A stretch of DNA of 64,000 bases from Toxorhynchites rutilus septentrionalis (lineage: Eukaryota; Arthropoda; Insecta; Diptera; Culicidae), in the NCBI RefSeq assembly GCF_029784135.1, contig NC_073744.1, forward strand, positions 102,235,303-102,299,302, given 5' to 3'. This document shows positions 43,139 to 54,264 of the stretch, piece after piece. How positions within the stretch are numbered: position 1 is the first letter of the stretch; the number at the start of each line of letters is the position of its first letter. The position numbers were made by a program, and so were the translations under genes. The notes below the pieces were generated by a model. That model ran no database searches, was not told the DNA's origin, and saw nothing but the letters and a program-made list of their open reading frames with translations.

Positions 43139-43191
43139 CTGTGAAATGATGCATTTAAATACTGATACTTAAATCAATACAAATTCTCTAC
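43139..43191 (-). other. 53-bp intron between calpain exons A and B
   Basis: Donor GTAGAG (43191 downward) and acceptor ATTTCACAG (to 43139). The Lys codon is split (AA|A). Size typical of short dipteran introns. Confidence 0.75.
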
Positions 43192-43300
43192 TTTAAAACA
43201 TCCTCAAACGATATCCAGAAAACACCTTCAGAACCGCCATGGGGCATGAGAATGTCTCTCAACTCCTCAGTCCATAATGCAGAATCATCCGACCAGTCAC
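43192..43300 (-). CDS. sol: calpain-15/small optic lobes-like exon A
   Basis: 109-bp minus-strand exon after acceptor ATAAACAG (43308-43301). Encodes GDWSDDSALWTEELRDILMP, then HGGSEGVFWISFEDVLK, a highly conserved part of the calpain protease core after the catalytic Asn-Pro-Trp motif (W.GDWSD.S..W). Calpains are Ca-regulated cysteine proteases; SOL is needed for fly optic lobe development. The catalytic Cys, His and Asn exons should lie further right on the minus strand but are not recognised before the repeats begin. Either a very long TE-filled intron or a gene fragment. Confidence 0.82.
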
Positions 43301-43303
43301 CTG

Positions 43304-43804
<501 letters not shown>

Positions 43805-43869
43805 AATAATACGCCTTGTAAGTATTCTAAATTGGCAAGCTATAGAATACTCGTGACCTCAGAAAAGAA

Positions 43870-43990
43870 ATTTCTTTGATGAAAAATCCACCGGCCAGAA
43901 CGGAAATCGAACCCCGAGCCCCGTGCGATATGTATGTGACGGTGAGACGCTAACCACTCGACCACGGGAGCAAGAGTAATCTCATACGCT
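43870..43990 (-). mobile_element. tRNA-derived SINE (minus strand)
   Basis: On the minus strand, box A TGGTCGAGTGGTTAG and box B GGGTTCGATTTCC are spaced as in a tRNA with extra arm. No acceptor-stem pairing, so not a functional tRNA gene. Confidence 0.7.
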
Positions 43991-44251
43991 ACTGCACCCA
44001 AATATTTTTGACGTAGGACTACGTCTTTCATTTCTATACCGGGGTGTAAAATCAAAATTTCGAAAACGAAAGCGTTCCGCCGGAGACCGAGATTTTGAGC
44101 GTTAATAGCTCCTTAACAACTGAACGAATTGGTATGAGAAACACTTCATTCGAAAGATAAAATGTCTACGCGTTTTATACTTGTTACTTTCTGATCCAAA
44201 AACTTGTTTCAATAGTCTTAAAATTGCTTTCAAAACAGGTTATTGAAATCA

Positions 44252-44327
44252 CCAATCGGTATATAAGCGAGCGCCGCTCGGAAATCCACTCAGTCATTCC
44301 ACTCCGACCGTCGACAGAGACGGACGT
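44252..44327 (+). promoter_or_regulatory. composite E promoter fused to LINE internal promoter
   Basis: CCAAT 44252-44256, TATATAAG 44260-44267, first initiator TCAGTC (44290-44295; A at +1 puts TATA at -32). It overlaps a second initiator TCATTC (44294-44299), and GGACGT at 44322-44327 lies 26-31 nt downstream of its A, where Jockey/I-type elements carry a downstream promoter element. Confidence 0.6.
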
Positions 44328-44435
44328 GTTTGGAGCTCCATTCATTATCTGATTTTTAAAAAGCTATTTATTTCTCTTTTCAGATTGTCTACCTGCGATT
44401 CATCAATTACCTGTCTGCCCTTGAGGACTACAATA

Positions 44436-45641
44436 ATGGGGAAAACCCGGTCAACCGACCCAGGCATACCACATGGCACCAACAAACGACATCGATCGGA
44501 CACCGGCAAGGAGCCAATATTAGAAAGGAACCGATATTAATTGGATGGCCATACCGAGGAGGAACCAACTACCAGGAAAGTAAATGTTGAGAAAAAGGTG
44601 AAAGTACCACCTTATTTTACAACATCGAGAGATATAGGAACTTTGAGGTCTGAACTGCTGGCGCTGAAATTGCAGCCAGTTTTTAAAATATGCAGCATCG
44701 GGATTAAAATCACTAGTCCCAACCTGGAGCAATATAAAATGATTGGATCATACCTGAAATCAAAAAATCATGAGTTTTACACTCACGATACGCCGTCTGA
44801 AAAGCCATTTAAGGTGGTGTTGCGAGGTCTTCCTGCTATTGAGTTGGAGGATATTAAAAAAGATCTGGAACAATCATACAATATTCAGCCGTTGGCTGTA
44901 TATCGGATGACTCGGCATAAAACACCAGACAATGGGTATTCCAATGTTTTGTACCTGATCCACTTCAAGAAAGGATCAGCCAACATAACTCGCCTAAGAG
45001 AAATCAGTGAGATCTTCAACATCTCGGTACAATGGGACCGATACAAACCTCAGCATCGGGATGTAACGCAATGTTCGAATTGCCTTGGTTTCGGACACGG
45101 AACAAGAAACTGTCACATGAAAACTCGTTGTGGCAAGTGTGCTGCTGACCACCTAAAAAGCACTTGCAGCCTTCCAGAGGAAGAACCTAGCAAAAGCGTT
45201 AACTGTGGTGAAAGTCACCAAGCCACCAGCCGTAGGTGCACAAACCGTGCGGATTTTAAACGCATCCGGAAGCAAGCTACTGATAAAACACAGAATAGGA
45301 ATAAGGTTCCAGAACTAACTGACAAAGAGTTTCCTCGCACGATTCCTGTTCTTCCTCCTCTTCCACTTCCTACAGGTCGACCCCAAACGGCCTCTTCTAG
45401 CGAAAAGCCAAAAAAGGAGCAACCGAGCTATAGTAAGGTTGCAGCTATTGGTTTACCACCTTCACCAAAACCTTCACCTCATTCCTCTTCTACTGAGGAG
45501 CTTTATAGCATGCAGGAACTTGCAACCCTGTTTCTTGAACTAGATCGACAGACTAGAAGTTGTCGCAACCAACAGGAACAAGTGCAAGTCATGCTACACT
45601 TTTATTACAACCATGGATCGGTCATCTCTCAGGCTAATTAA
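44436..45641 (+). pseudogene. Jockey-type LINE ORF1 (one in-frame stop)
   Basis: ATG 44436; an in-frame TAA at 44538 (codon 35), then open for 366 codons to 45641. Contains a PRE_C2HC-like domain (VVLRGLPAIELEDIKKDLEQ, ... ITRLREISEIFNISVQWDRY) followed by CCHC knuckles: CSNCLGFGHGTRNC, CGKCAADHLKSTC, and a third with NCGESHQATSRRC (first Cys pair altered). Proline-rich tail. RNA-binding chaperone of the element. It overlaps ORF2 by 29 nt. Confidence 0.82.
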
Positions 45642-46818
45642 TTGGAATGCCTGCTCTCTCAAGAGTAAGGTCATCGAATTCACTGACTTCTTAGTGACAA
45701 ACAGCATCGACGTAGCTATCATTACCGAGACGCATCTTAAACCGAATGTTAACCTTCGAGTTCCGAATTATCGTCTATTGAGAATGGATCGTATTAGTTC
45801 TGGTGGAGGAGGTGTTGCCCTAGCCATCAGAAATAACATCAGATATCGACTTTTGCCGTGCCTGAAACTCAACATCATCGAAGCTATAGGAGCGGAAATC
45901 ACAACATCGATTGGGCCTATTATCGTGATTGCGGTCTACTATTCCAAGCAGACGTCAATCAGAGATGGCTCGGCGTTGCTTCTTAAAAACGATATCATCA
46001 AGCTAACACGAAGGCAGTCGAAATACGTCATCGGCGGGGACATTAATGCTCGACATCAGTCCTGGGGAAACCAAAGGAGGAATCAAAATGGAGTGACTCT
46101 AAACGATGATCTACAGTGTGGGCACTACAGGATTCTTAGTCCAGCAACCCCCACTCGAATTTCTCGTTCTGGAGTACATTCCATCATTGATTTTTTCATT
46201 ACCAACATGGATCGACACATCGGTGATCCTATTGCCCTTAACGAGTTGAGTTCGGATCACTTCCCAGTGATGGTTGAACTGGGAGTGAATGTCGTAGCCA
46301 GGAGGCCACAATGTAGACGGGACTATCATCGTGCGAATTGGGTGGAATTCCAGCAGCTTATTGACAACAACATTGATTTCGATCAGCCTCTTGAATCTCC
46401 CGAAGATATCGAAGCAACAGTCAGCTCTATTCAAACTGCAGTTATTCAGGCTCGCCAAAACCACATCCCAGAAACGATTCAGGTGAGTGAATCTGTTCAA
46501 ATTGATCCAATTACTAAACATTTGATTGGACTTCGAAACCTCTATCGAAGGCAGTACCAACGTACTGGTATTCGAGAGAGGAAACGACAGTATAATCAGT
46601 TAACCAAGGTTATCCAGGCCAGAATGATTGATCTCCGTAACAAAAAATTCGCAAAAGATATCAGTAAACTTCCGAACAACTCCAAGCCATTTTGGAGGCT
46701 CGCTAAAATCCTCAAGACCAAGTCTGATCCTATTCTTCCTCTTCTACAGCCGCTACACACACATTTGAATTCTTTCCGTTTGGATGCCATTCAGCATCGA
46801 GAAAGATCCGGAAAATGA
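45613..46818 (+). CDS. Jockey-type LINE ORF2 N-terminus: AP endonuclease, fused to composite tail
   Basis: ATG 45613. Complete AP-endonuclease: INWNACSLKSK, ITETHLKP, GGGVALAIRN, AVYYSK, IGGDINARHQSWGN, DFFITN and SSDHFPVM. The RT is absent. At ~46740 (after KTKSDPILPLL) the sequence passes into composite-element DNA and the open frame continues 25 codons (LNSFRLDAIQHRERSGK) before stopping. It would give a free endonuclease with a foreign tail if translated. The junction tctacag|ccgctac resembles a splice acceptor. Confidence 0.8.
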   Translation: MDRSSLRLINWNACSLKSKVIEFTDFLVTNSIDVAIITETHLKPNVNLRVPNYRLLRMDRISSGGGGVALAIRNNIRYRLLPCLKLNIIEAIGAEITTSIGPIIVIAVYYSKQTSIRDGSALLLKNDIIKLTRRQSKYVIGGDINARHQSWGNQRRNQNGVTLNDDLQCGHYRILSPATPTRISRSGVHSIIDFFITNMDRHIGDPIALNELSSDHFPVMVELGVNVVARRPQCRRDYHRANWVEFQQLIDNNIDFDQPLESPEDIEATVSSIQTAVIQARQNHIPETIQVSESVQIDPITKHLIGLRNLYRRQYQRTGIRERKRQYNQLTKVIQARMIDLRNKKFAKDISKLPNNSKPFWRLAKILKTKSDPILPLLQPLHTHLNSFRLDAIQHRERSGK

Positions 46819-48139
46819 TCTGCCAGTTCCTCTGGGAATTTAAAAATATATTCATGTGAAAGAGTTTATTTGAATGTTTTCTATCCTTGTAACACTGTGA
46901 CCAAATATGTTTCAATCAAGTGCTATTAACAGATGGTTATCGAGTTAGCATAAACCACAGGTGGGCTTCCAGTATCGAGGAAAATGTGGAAATATCTAAT
47001 CGTTACTGAAAATAATCTGCCAGTTCCTCTGGGAATTTAAAATTACATTCATGTGAAAGAGTTTATTTGAATGTTAACTATCCATGTAACACTGTGACCA
47101 AATATGTTTCAATCAAGTGCTATTAACAGATGGTTATCGAGTTAGCATTAACCACTGGAGGACTTCCAGTATCGAGGAAAATGTGGAAATATCTAATCGT
47201 TACTGAAAATAATCTGCCAGTTCCTCTGGGAAATTAAAAATACATTCATGTGAAAGAGTTTATTTGAATGTTTTCTATCCATGTAACACTGTGACCAAAT
47301 ACATTTGGTTTTGTGATTTTTCAATCAATCGCAATTAACAGGATAGCTTCTGAAGATTATTCTTTCAGTAGGATATTTCTGTATCCAATATTGTATGCGC
47401 CCGCAATCGATTATTGCTCAGTCGCCGAAAGTTCCGAGCTCAGAGAGTTCATTCCCCTCTAGTTTGCCTTCCAAATTGCCAACGTAAACCACGCCTTCTC
47501 TCGATTCAATCACGCACAAAAAGCATACTTAAGCGATATTCTGGTGGTGAGACGAATTCATTTTTCGTGAAGACATCGGCAAGACAACATCTATGCTGAG
47601 GGTGCTGGTCGACGAAGGATCGAGATCTGCCCTGAAACGCAAGCAGTTTGTTTGAAACTGTGAGGGAGCACAGAGAAACCTCAGGAGAAGAGAAGGTGAC
47701 ACATACACGCACGGAATTCTTTACGTTTGGATGCCATTCAGCATCGAGAAAGATCCGGAAAATAATCTGCCAGTTCCTCTGGGAATTTAAAAATACATTC
47801 ATGTGAAAGAGTTTATTTGAATGTTTTCTATCCATGTAACACTGTGACCAAATATGTTTCAATCAAGTGCTATTAACAGATGTTTATCGAGTTAGCATTA
47901 ACCACTGGTGGGCTTCCAGTATCGAGGAAAAAGTGGAAATATCTAATCGTTTCTGAAAATAATCTGCCAGTTCCTCTGGGAATTTAAAATTACATTCATG
48001 TGAAAGAGTTTATCTGAATGTTTTCTATCCATGTAACACTGTGACCAAATACATTTGGTTTTGTGCTTTTTCAAGCAATCGCAATTAACAGGATAGCTTC
48101 TGAAGATTATTCTTCCCCATCAGTAGGATACTTCCGTAT
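46800..48139 (+). repeat. satellite array of composite E
   Basis: About five ~196-bp units and one long variant (47330-47760) that contains an extra internal piece, gagatctgccctgaaacgcaagcag...ggagaagagaaggtgac, absent from A-D. Confidence 0.8.
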
Positions 48140-48304
48140 CCAATATTGGATGCATAAAACCTTGTGCCTTTTCGAAGTCCCCCAAATATTCATTCATTCA
48201 GAATGAATTCAGATTCAACTTCAAACAAATGATCTCTAAATCAACGATAGCCCTACGTCACCCTTGCGGTTATACCATAGATATAACCCACTTCCTGTTT
48301 TTTT

Positions 48305-48858
48305 AGCTTATGTTTTGACATCCTTATTTATAGCATTAAATGAGCTTAAAAATGACAGATAATGTGCTACCCTCCCAAAACAAGCATTTGTATAATACAT
48401 ATGCCATAACCATAGAAGAGCAATACGACAGAGTGAAAGACGAGAGACACATTGCAAATACGCACGCAATAAGCTTTTCGCATACTCTCTTTTTTACTCT
48501 CAGAAAACACTGTCCATGTATCCTTTTAAGATCCAACTTAATTTTTTTTTCTTCGCTAATTTCCCATCGGTCTTTTTCCGCCACCAATCACCGACACCAG
48601 GGATACGACTCCACCTTTACCCTACCAAAGCAAAAGCTTTACTTCCCTTCCGAAATAAGACATATCGTAGTCGTGTAAGCCTTGCATTTCAGCCGGCAAT
48701 GGTTCGGTCCCTGCTTGGAATGGTTTGGATTTTTTTGTTCAATTAAAAGCTGACGTTCAGTCTAAGAGGAAAAGAGATTTGCTTCCATACCATACATACA
48801 AACATTTTGAAACTCTTGAAAAAGGTGCTTTTATTTGTTCACTTCATCCTTCAGCACT
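48305..48858 (+). repeat. dispersed repeat with tRNA-like box B (copy 2)
   Basis: Counterpart of 18601-18985 plus 20226-20320. Box B-like GGTTCGGTCCC at 48703-48713. It lies exactly between composites E and F. Confidence 0.55.
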
Positions 48859-48861
48859 TTT

Positions 48862-50734
48862 TGACGTAGGACTACGTCTTTCATTTCTATACCGGGGTGT
48901 AAAATCAAAGTATCGAAAACGAAAGCGTTACGCCGGAGACCGAGATTTTGAGCGTTAATAGCTCCTAAACAACTGAACGAAATGGTATGATAAACACTTC
49001 ATTCGAAAGATAAAATGTCTACACGTTCTATACTTGTTACTTTCTGATCCAAAAACTTGTTTCAATAGTCTTAAAATTGCTTTCAAAACAGGCTATTGAA
49101 ATCACCAATCGGTATATAAGCGTGCGCCGCTCGGAAATCCACTCAGTTCTAATTGAACAGCGATTGGAGCATATTGTCGCTGTTGTGGTGAAGCTCTTCG
49201 TTTATCATGAAAGCGCAAATGAACGGTGTCACCAAGAGCCTGTTTGTGCACCTTAGGCCAGAAGGGAATCCATCAGAAGGAGAGTGATGCCACAAACGGT
49301 TCCCCGGGAAGATCTAGAAGCAGCCGCTACACACACACATACACGCGCGGAATTCTTTCCGTTTGGATGCCATTCAGCATCGAGAAAGATCCGGAAAATA
49401 ATCTGCCAGTTCCTCTGGGAATTTAAAAATACATTCATGTGAAAGAGTTTATTTGAATGTTTTCTATCCATGTAACACTGTGACCAAATATGTTTCAATC
49501 AAGGGCTATTAACAGATGGTTATCGAGTTAGCATAAACCACTGGTGGGCTTCCAGTATCGAGGAAAATGTGGAAATATCTAATCGTTACTGAAAATAATC
49601 TGCCAGTTCCTCTGGGAATTTAAAATTACATTCATGTGAAAGAGTTTATTTTAATGTTTTCTATCCATGTAACACTGTGACCAAATACATTTGATTTTGT
49701 GATTTTTCAATCAATCGCAATTAACAGGATAGCTTCTGAAGATTATTCTTCCCCACCAGTAGGATATTTCCGTATCCAATATTGTATGCGCCCGCAATCG
49801 ATTATTGCTCAGTCGCCGAAAGTTCCGAGCTCAGAGAGTTCATTCCCCTCTAGTTTGCCTTCCAAATTGCCATCGTAAACCACGCCTTCTCTCGATTTAA
49901 TCACGCACAAAAAGCATACTTAAGCGATATTCTGGTGGTGAGACGCAATCATTTTTCGTGAGGACATTGACAAGACAACATCGTTGCTGAGGGTGCTGGA
50001 CGGCGAAGGATCGAGATCTGCCCTGAAACGCAGGCAGTTTGTTAGAAACTGTGAGGGCGCACAGAGAAGCCGATCCTTCAGGAGAAGAGAAGGTGACCAT
50101 CGAAGCAGCCGCTACACACACATACACGCACGGAATTCTTTCCGTTTGGATGCCATTCAGCATCGAGAAAGATCCGGAAAATAATCTGGCAGTTCCTCTG
50201 GGAATTTAAAAATACATTCATGTGAAAGAGTTTATTTGAATGTTTTCTATCCATGTAACACTGTGACCAAATATGTTTCAATCAAGTGCTATTAACAGAT
50301 GTTTATCGAGTTAGCATAAACCACTGGTGGGCTACCAGTATCGAGGAAAATGTGGAAATATCTAATCGTTACTGAAAATAATCTGCCAGTTCCTCTGGGA
50401 ATTTAAAATTACATTCATGTGAAAGAGTTTATTTTAATGTTTTCTATCCATGTAACACTGTGACCAAATACATTTGATTTTGTGATTTTTCAATCAATCG
50501 CAATTAACAGAATAGCTTCTGAAGATTAGTCTTCCCCATCAGTAGGATATTTCCGTATCCTATATTGGATGCATAAAACCTTGTGCCTCCAACGTAACGC
50601 TCTCGTTTTCGAAATCCCCCAAATATTCATTCATTCAGAATGAATTCAGATTCAACTTCAAACAAATGATCTCTAAATCAACGATAGTCCTACGTCACCC
50701 TTGCGGTTATACCATAGATATAACCCACTTCCTG
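48862..50734 (+). mobile_element. composite satellite element, copy F
   Basis: 1.87 kb. Left hairpin block 48862, promoter 49105-49148, exon-like segment 49160-49340 with extra agatctagaagcagccgctacac, three satellite units and a long variant (49690-50180) carrying the same extra piece as E, right block 50560-50734. Shortest complete copy. Confidence 0.78.
49105..49148 (+). promoter_or_regulatory. core promoter of composite F
   Basis: CCAAT 49105-49109, TATATAAG 49113-49120, TCAGTT 49143-49148. The palindrome between TATA and Inr has one arm mutated (cgtgcgccgctcg). Confidence 0.6.
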
Positions 50735-50841
50735 TTTTTTCTTTCTTTGCGATGAATACCTTTCTGTTGTAACCATTCAGTTGCTTTATTCAATAACCTT
50801 CTTAGTATTTTTCCTTTAGTTGCTTGTATTTTCTGCCGGAG

Positions 50842-51017
50842 TGTACCATTGGCATACACAAAATCATACCGTTAGGTAGGCCATGATTTGTAGCCATGGT
50901 ACGACAGTAACAAAATGAAAAAAGTGAGAGTTTAGTTCCATCCACCAAACAGAGAAGTCGAAATAAATCAAGCTCTTAACATTAAAAATTAATTTCATTC
51001 TTTGGAAGAACTTAACA
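50842..51017 (+). repeat. Gypsy-3 5' LTR
   Basis: 176 bp; contains gtcgaaataaatc as likely polyadenylation signal. Confidence 0.92.
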
Positions 51018-51139
51018 ATTTTGGCGACGAGGAGAAGTTCTTGCCGTTTTCCGGAAGCAACGCCAAGCTTGTTCCTGTTCCTGTTCAAGTTTGAATTCCG
51101 TTCCGCTTCTGAAGCCCTCAAACCGTCACGAATTCAAGA

Positions 51140-51586
51140 ATGGCCGACGCAGATTTGAAGCAAGCGATTCTCCGGCTGACTGATCTCATCGCAAACCAGC
51201 AGCAGCAGATTGCAGCTCTCCAGCAGGGTAACGCCAATCAAGTTGGAAGCGAGAAGATCATCGAGTCACTCTCCACGGGAATAGACGAGTTTCAGTACGA
51301 TCCAGACGGCGGCATCTTCTTCGATTCGTGGTATGCTGCGGAAGAAAATTATGGTCAAATTGAAAAGGAAGCGCTCACGTTGGTGTTTGCAGTAACACGC
51401 TTCCACAAAATGATTTTCGGTCGCAAATTCGTGCTGCAAACTGACCACAAGCCACTCCTCAAGATTTTCGGCAGCAAAAAAGGAATCCCCGTCTACACAG
51501 CCAATCGACTTCAGCGTTGGGTACTAACGATGTTGCTTTACGACTTTGATATCCAGTTCATCCCAACGGCAAGTTTTGGACGCTGA
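51140..51586 (+). pseudogene. Gypsy-3 in-frame Gag N-terminus to RNase H fusion
   Basis: ATG 51140. Residues 1-66 are Gag N-terminus (MADADLKQAILRLTDLIANQ, poly-Q, then ESLSTGIDEFQYDPDGG...FDSWY). Directly after, residues ~67-148 are the second half of RNase H (ENYGQIEKEALTLVFAV, QTDHKPLLKIFGSKKGIPVY). The junction at ~51336 is in frame. The frame ends at a shift near 51582. Gag body, knuckles, protease and RT are deleted. Confidence 0.85.
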
Positions 51587-52886
51587 CTTGTTATCACGTC
51601 TAATGAGCAGCCACAACAAGCCTGACGAGGAGTACGTGAGCGCTGCTCTCCAAACGGAAACCGACGTAAAGTCAATTCTCGAAGATTCCATCTCCAACTT
51701 ACCTGTCACGTCAGAAATGATCGCCAAGGCAACTCAAGACGACCCAGTGCTTCAAGAGATTATCACCTTCATCAGCAATGGCTGGCCTAACAGAGCAAGC
51801 GATATCCGCACTCCAGCTGTTCATCCGTTTTTCTCAAGACGCGAAGGTCTTCAAGTTAGCCAGGACTGCGTCATGTTCTGCGATCGAGTCGTGGTCTCTG
51901 AACGGTTCCACAAACGCATCATCCGACAACTCCACCGTGGACACCCTGGAATCGATAGGATGAAGTCACTCGCCAGAAGCTTCGTATACTGGCCCAACAT
52001 CGACGATGACGTTGAATCGTTCGTGCGTCAATGTTGTTCCTGTGCCACTGCTGCGAAATCACCTCGCAAAACTACTCTTGCGTCCTGGCCGATACCAACA
52101 AAACTGTGGGACAGAGTTCATATCGACTATGCTGGTCCAGTCGATGGTTACTACTACCTTGTGGTGGTTGACGCCTATTCGAAGTGGCCAGAAATCTTCA
52201 GAACGCGAACCACAACAACCACGGTGACGCTGGAGATTCTACGAGAAACAATCGCAAGATATGGCAACCCGCATAGTCTTGTGTCCGATAACGGTACCCA
52301 GTTCGTTAGTAGCCGTTTCAAGCAATTCTGCAAAGAAAATGGTATCCAGCACCTGACGACAGCCCCGTACCATCCCCAATCCAACGGACAAGCCGAACGT
52401 TTCGTTGATACTCTCAAAAGAGGACTGAAGAAACTTGTCGAAGGGGAGAAGGCAGTAATATTCCAGGATCTGCAGACGTTCCTATCGGTTTACCGGTCAA
52501 CACCAAACAGAAGCATAGATGGTAAGACGCCAGCTCATCTGTTTCTAGGTCGACCGCTACGAACGACACTGGATCTGCTGAAGCCGTGTCCTCCAAGTCC
52601 AACGCTGGTCAACGAAAAGCAAAATTCCCAGTTCAACAGACGACATGGTGCGATGAAACGAACCTTTGATGCTGAAGAAATGGTCTTTGCCCAGGTTCAT
52701 TATCGTAACACAACAGAATGGGTTCCAGGTCAAATCATCGAGCGCAAGGGTAACGTAAACTGCACCGTGTTGCTCGAGAACGGACGACTCATTCGAGCAC
52801 ACACAAACCAACTTCGACAACGATATGGAAGCGATGCCGATGCTGATTCTACACCTCAAAATCATTACTTCTTTTGGCACTGCTGA
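51546..52886 (+). pseudogene. Gypsy-3 integrase
   Basis: The frame takes over from the RNase H frame at ~51582 (DADLLSRLMSSHNKPDEE). Integrase zinc domain (HRGHPGIDRMKSLARSFVYW, then CCSCATAA) and catalytic core DYAGPVDGYYY, SDNGTQFVSS, NGQAERF are intact, followed by a chromo-less C-terminal domain (EMVFAQVHYRN, GNVNCTVLLENG). It is frameshifted at ~52860; the acidic tail continues in another frame to ~53016 and a stop before the 3' LTR. Confidence 0.85.
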
Positions 52887-53093
52887 TCGATGAATTCAAT
52901 CTTCAAGATATGAAACCTCCGGGTCCAGTAGTTCCTCCAAAAGAAGATGAACAAGAAGTTGTTGAAGACGACGTTAACGACGATGAATCTGATGTTCCTA
53001 TTGAAGACTCTCCATAACCCGTCAGGCCAGAAGGAAGACTTCGTAGGCTCCCAGCATGGCTTGCACCGTACGATATTTTCTAAAAAAGGAAGA

Positions 53094-53269
53094 TGTATCA
53101 TTGGCATACACAAAATCATACCATTAGGAAGGCCATGATTTGTAGCCATGGTACGACAGTAACAAAATGAAAAAAGTGAGACTTTAGTTCCAACCACCAA
53201 ACAGAGAAGTCGAAATAAATCAAGCTCTTAACATTAAAAATTAATTTCATTCTTTGGAAGAACTTAACA
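53094..53269 (+). repeat. Gypsy-3 3' LTR
   Basis: 176 bp, preceded by the purine tract aaaaaaggaaga. Confidence 0.92.
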
Positions 53270-53274
53270 CGGAG

Positions 53275-54264
53275 TCATCTCTATGTTTGCGGAATGTTTG
53301 TACGGTGTGAAAAATTGGAAAACTTTTCATGTCTCTCCCTTGAGTGATTTGAAAAAAATCAAATTTTGACGTTTGCGACACTAGTAAATGAAGTCCGATT
53401 AAGCTAATATTTTGCATAAGGTATTTTACCGTGCAAATCAATACATCACAGGGATTCTCGTATAAATAATCAAAATGGCTATTTTTATTGGTACCCTAAA
53501 CCATACGTTTTGTCTTATACTCCGAAAAACGAAATAAAAAAAAATCCGAGATTCGATTTTTGAAAATATATATATTTTTTTATATGACTTTTATAATCTT
53601 GACGTTACGTCCAATTTGAAGACATTTGGCATCAACAATATTTTTTCTGAAATTTTTTGAGATATTTTCGAGGGTCAAATAATCAAAATAGAAATTGACC
53701 CATTTCGTAAATTGTGCGAAAACGATCGTGGTCAAAAAGAGGAGGCCAAACCTGGACTAACGGTCAGGAGGGTTCCATAGTGTATTCGGTGGAACTTGAT
53801 TCAATCAACCAAACACTAAATTCAGATCTCTACTACTGGACGGATTTCAGGAAACTCAAATTTGAACGTCTACAACACTAATAAATGAAGTCCGATTGAG
53901 CTAATATTTTTCATTGGGTATTTTATCGTGCAAATCAACATTTCGCAATAAGTATGAAAAATCAAAATGAAAAAATCAAAAATAATGAAAATGTCAAAAT
54001 GATCAAAATAACCATTTTCATTTGTACCCTAAACCATATTAAACCGAGCGACTAAGTCCCAGAGAGTCGTTTTTTGGCATGACGGTAGATATCGATGTTT
54101 CATGCAATTTGAAGACATTTGACATCAAAATTTTTTTTTTTTTTTTGAAAACATCGACTTCGTGTACCGCCCCCGAAATTGATCTCAAAAATTCGGAATT
54201 CGAAAGTGGAAATGAATTTTCAGGTGATGAAACGTTATCCTATACTTTCTATCTATATAAAAAA
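53275..54264. repeat. AT-rich spacer with diverged ~500-bp duplication
   Basis: 53362-53512 and 53866-54042 share aatgaagtccgatt.agctaatattt, tattttacCGTGCAAATCAA-like and cattggtaccctaaacca-like stretches in the same order. The spacing is ~504 bp. No coding frame recognised. Confidence 0.55.

Larger units (their letters stand above)
44009..48297 (+). mobile_element. composite satellite element, copy E, with Jockey-type LINE cargo
   Basis: Left hairpin block at 44009 and promoter 44252-44295. From the initiator on, the usual exon-like segment is replaced by 2.45 kb of LINE sequence (44294-46745). After that the family-typical tail (tttccgtttggatgccattcagcatcgagaaag) and a satellite array (46800-48140) follow, then the right block ending CTTCCTG at 48297. 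Satellite units here differ from A-D (aatttaaaa for aattttcaaaa), marking a subfamily shared with F. Confidence 0.8.
50837..53274 (+). mobile_element. Gypsy-3: Ty3/gypsy element with large gag-RT deletion
   Basis: LTRs 50842-51017 and 53094-53269 (176 bp, TGTA..ATTGGC...CTTAACA), five differences by eye. Target duplication CGGAG (50837-50841 and 53270-53274). Primer-binding-like TGGCGACGAGG after the 5' LTR. Related to Gypsy-2 in protein sequence. Total length only 2.4 kb because most of gag, protease and RT are gone. Confidence 0.93.

Noticed and set aside
43870..43990. tRNA gene on the minus strand
   Set aside because: Box A and B are present but acceptor-stem ends do not pair and the body continues as a SINE.
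45613..46818. Treating the endonuclease frame with satellite tail as a domesticated gene
   Set aside because: The tail is simply composite-element DNA read by chance to the first stop, and the linked ORF1 has a nonsense codon. Reported as a fusion, not a gene.
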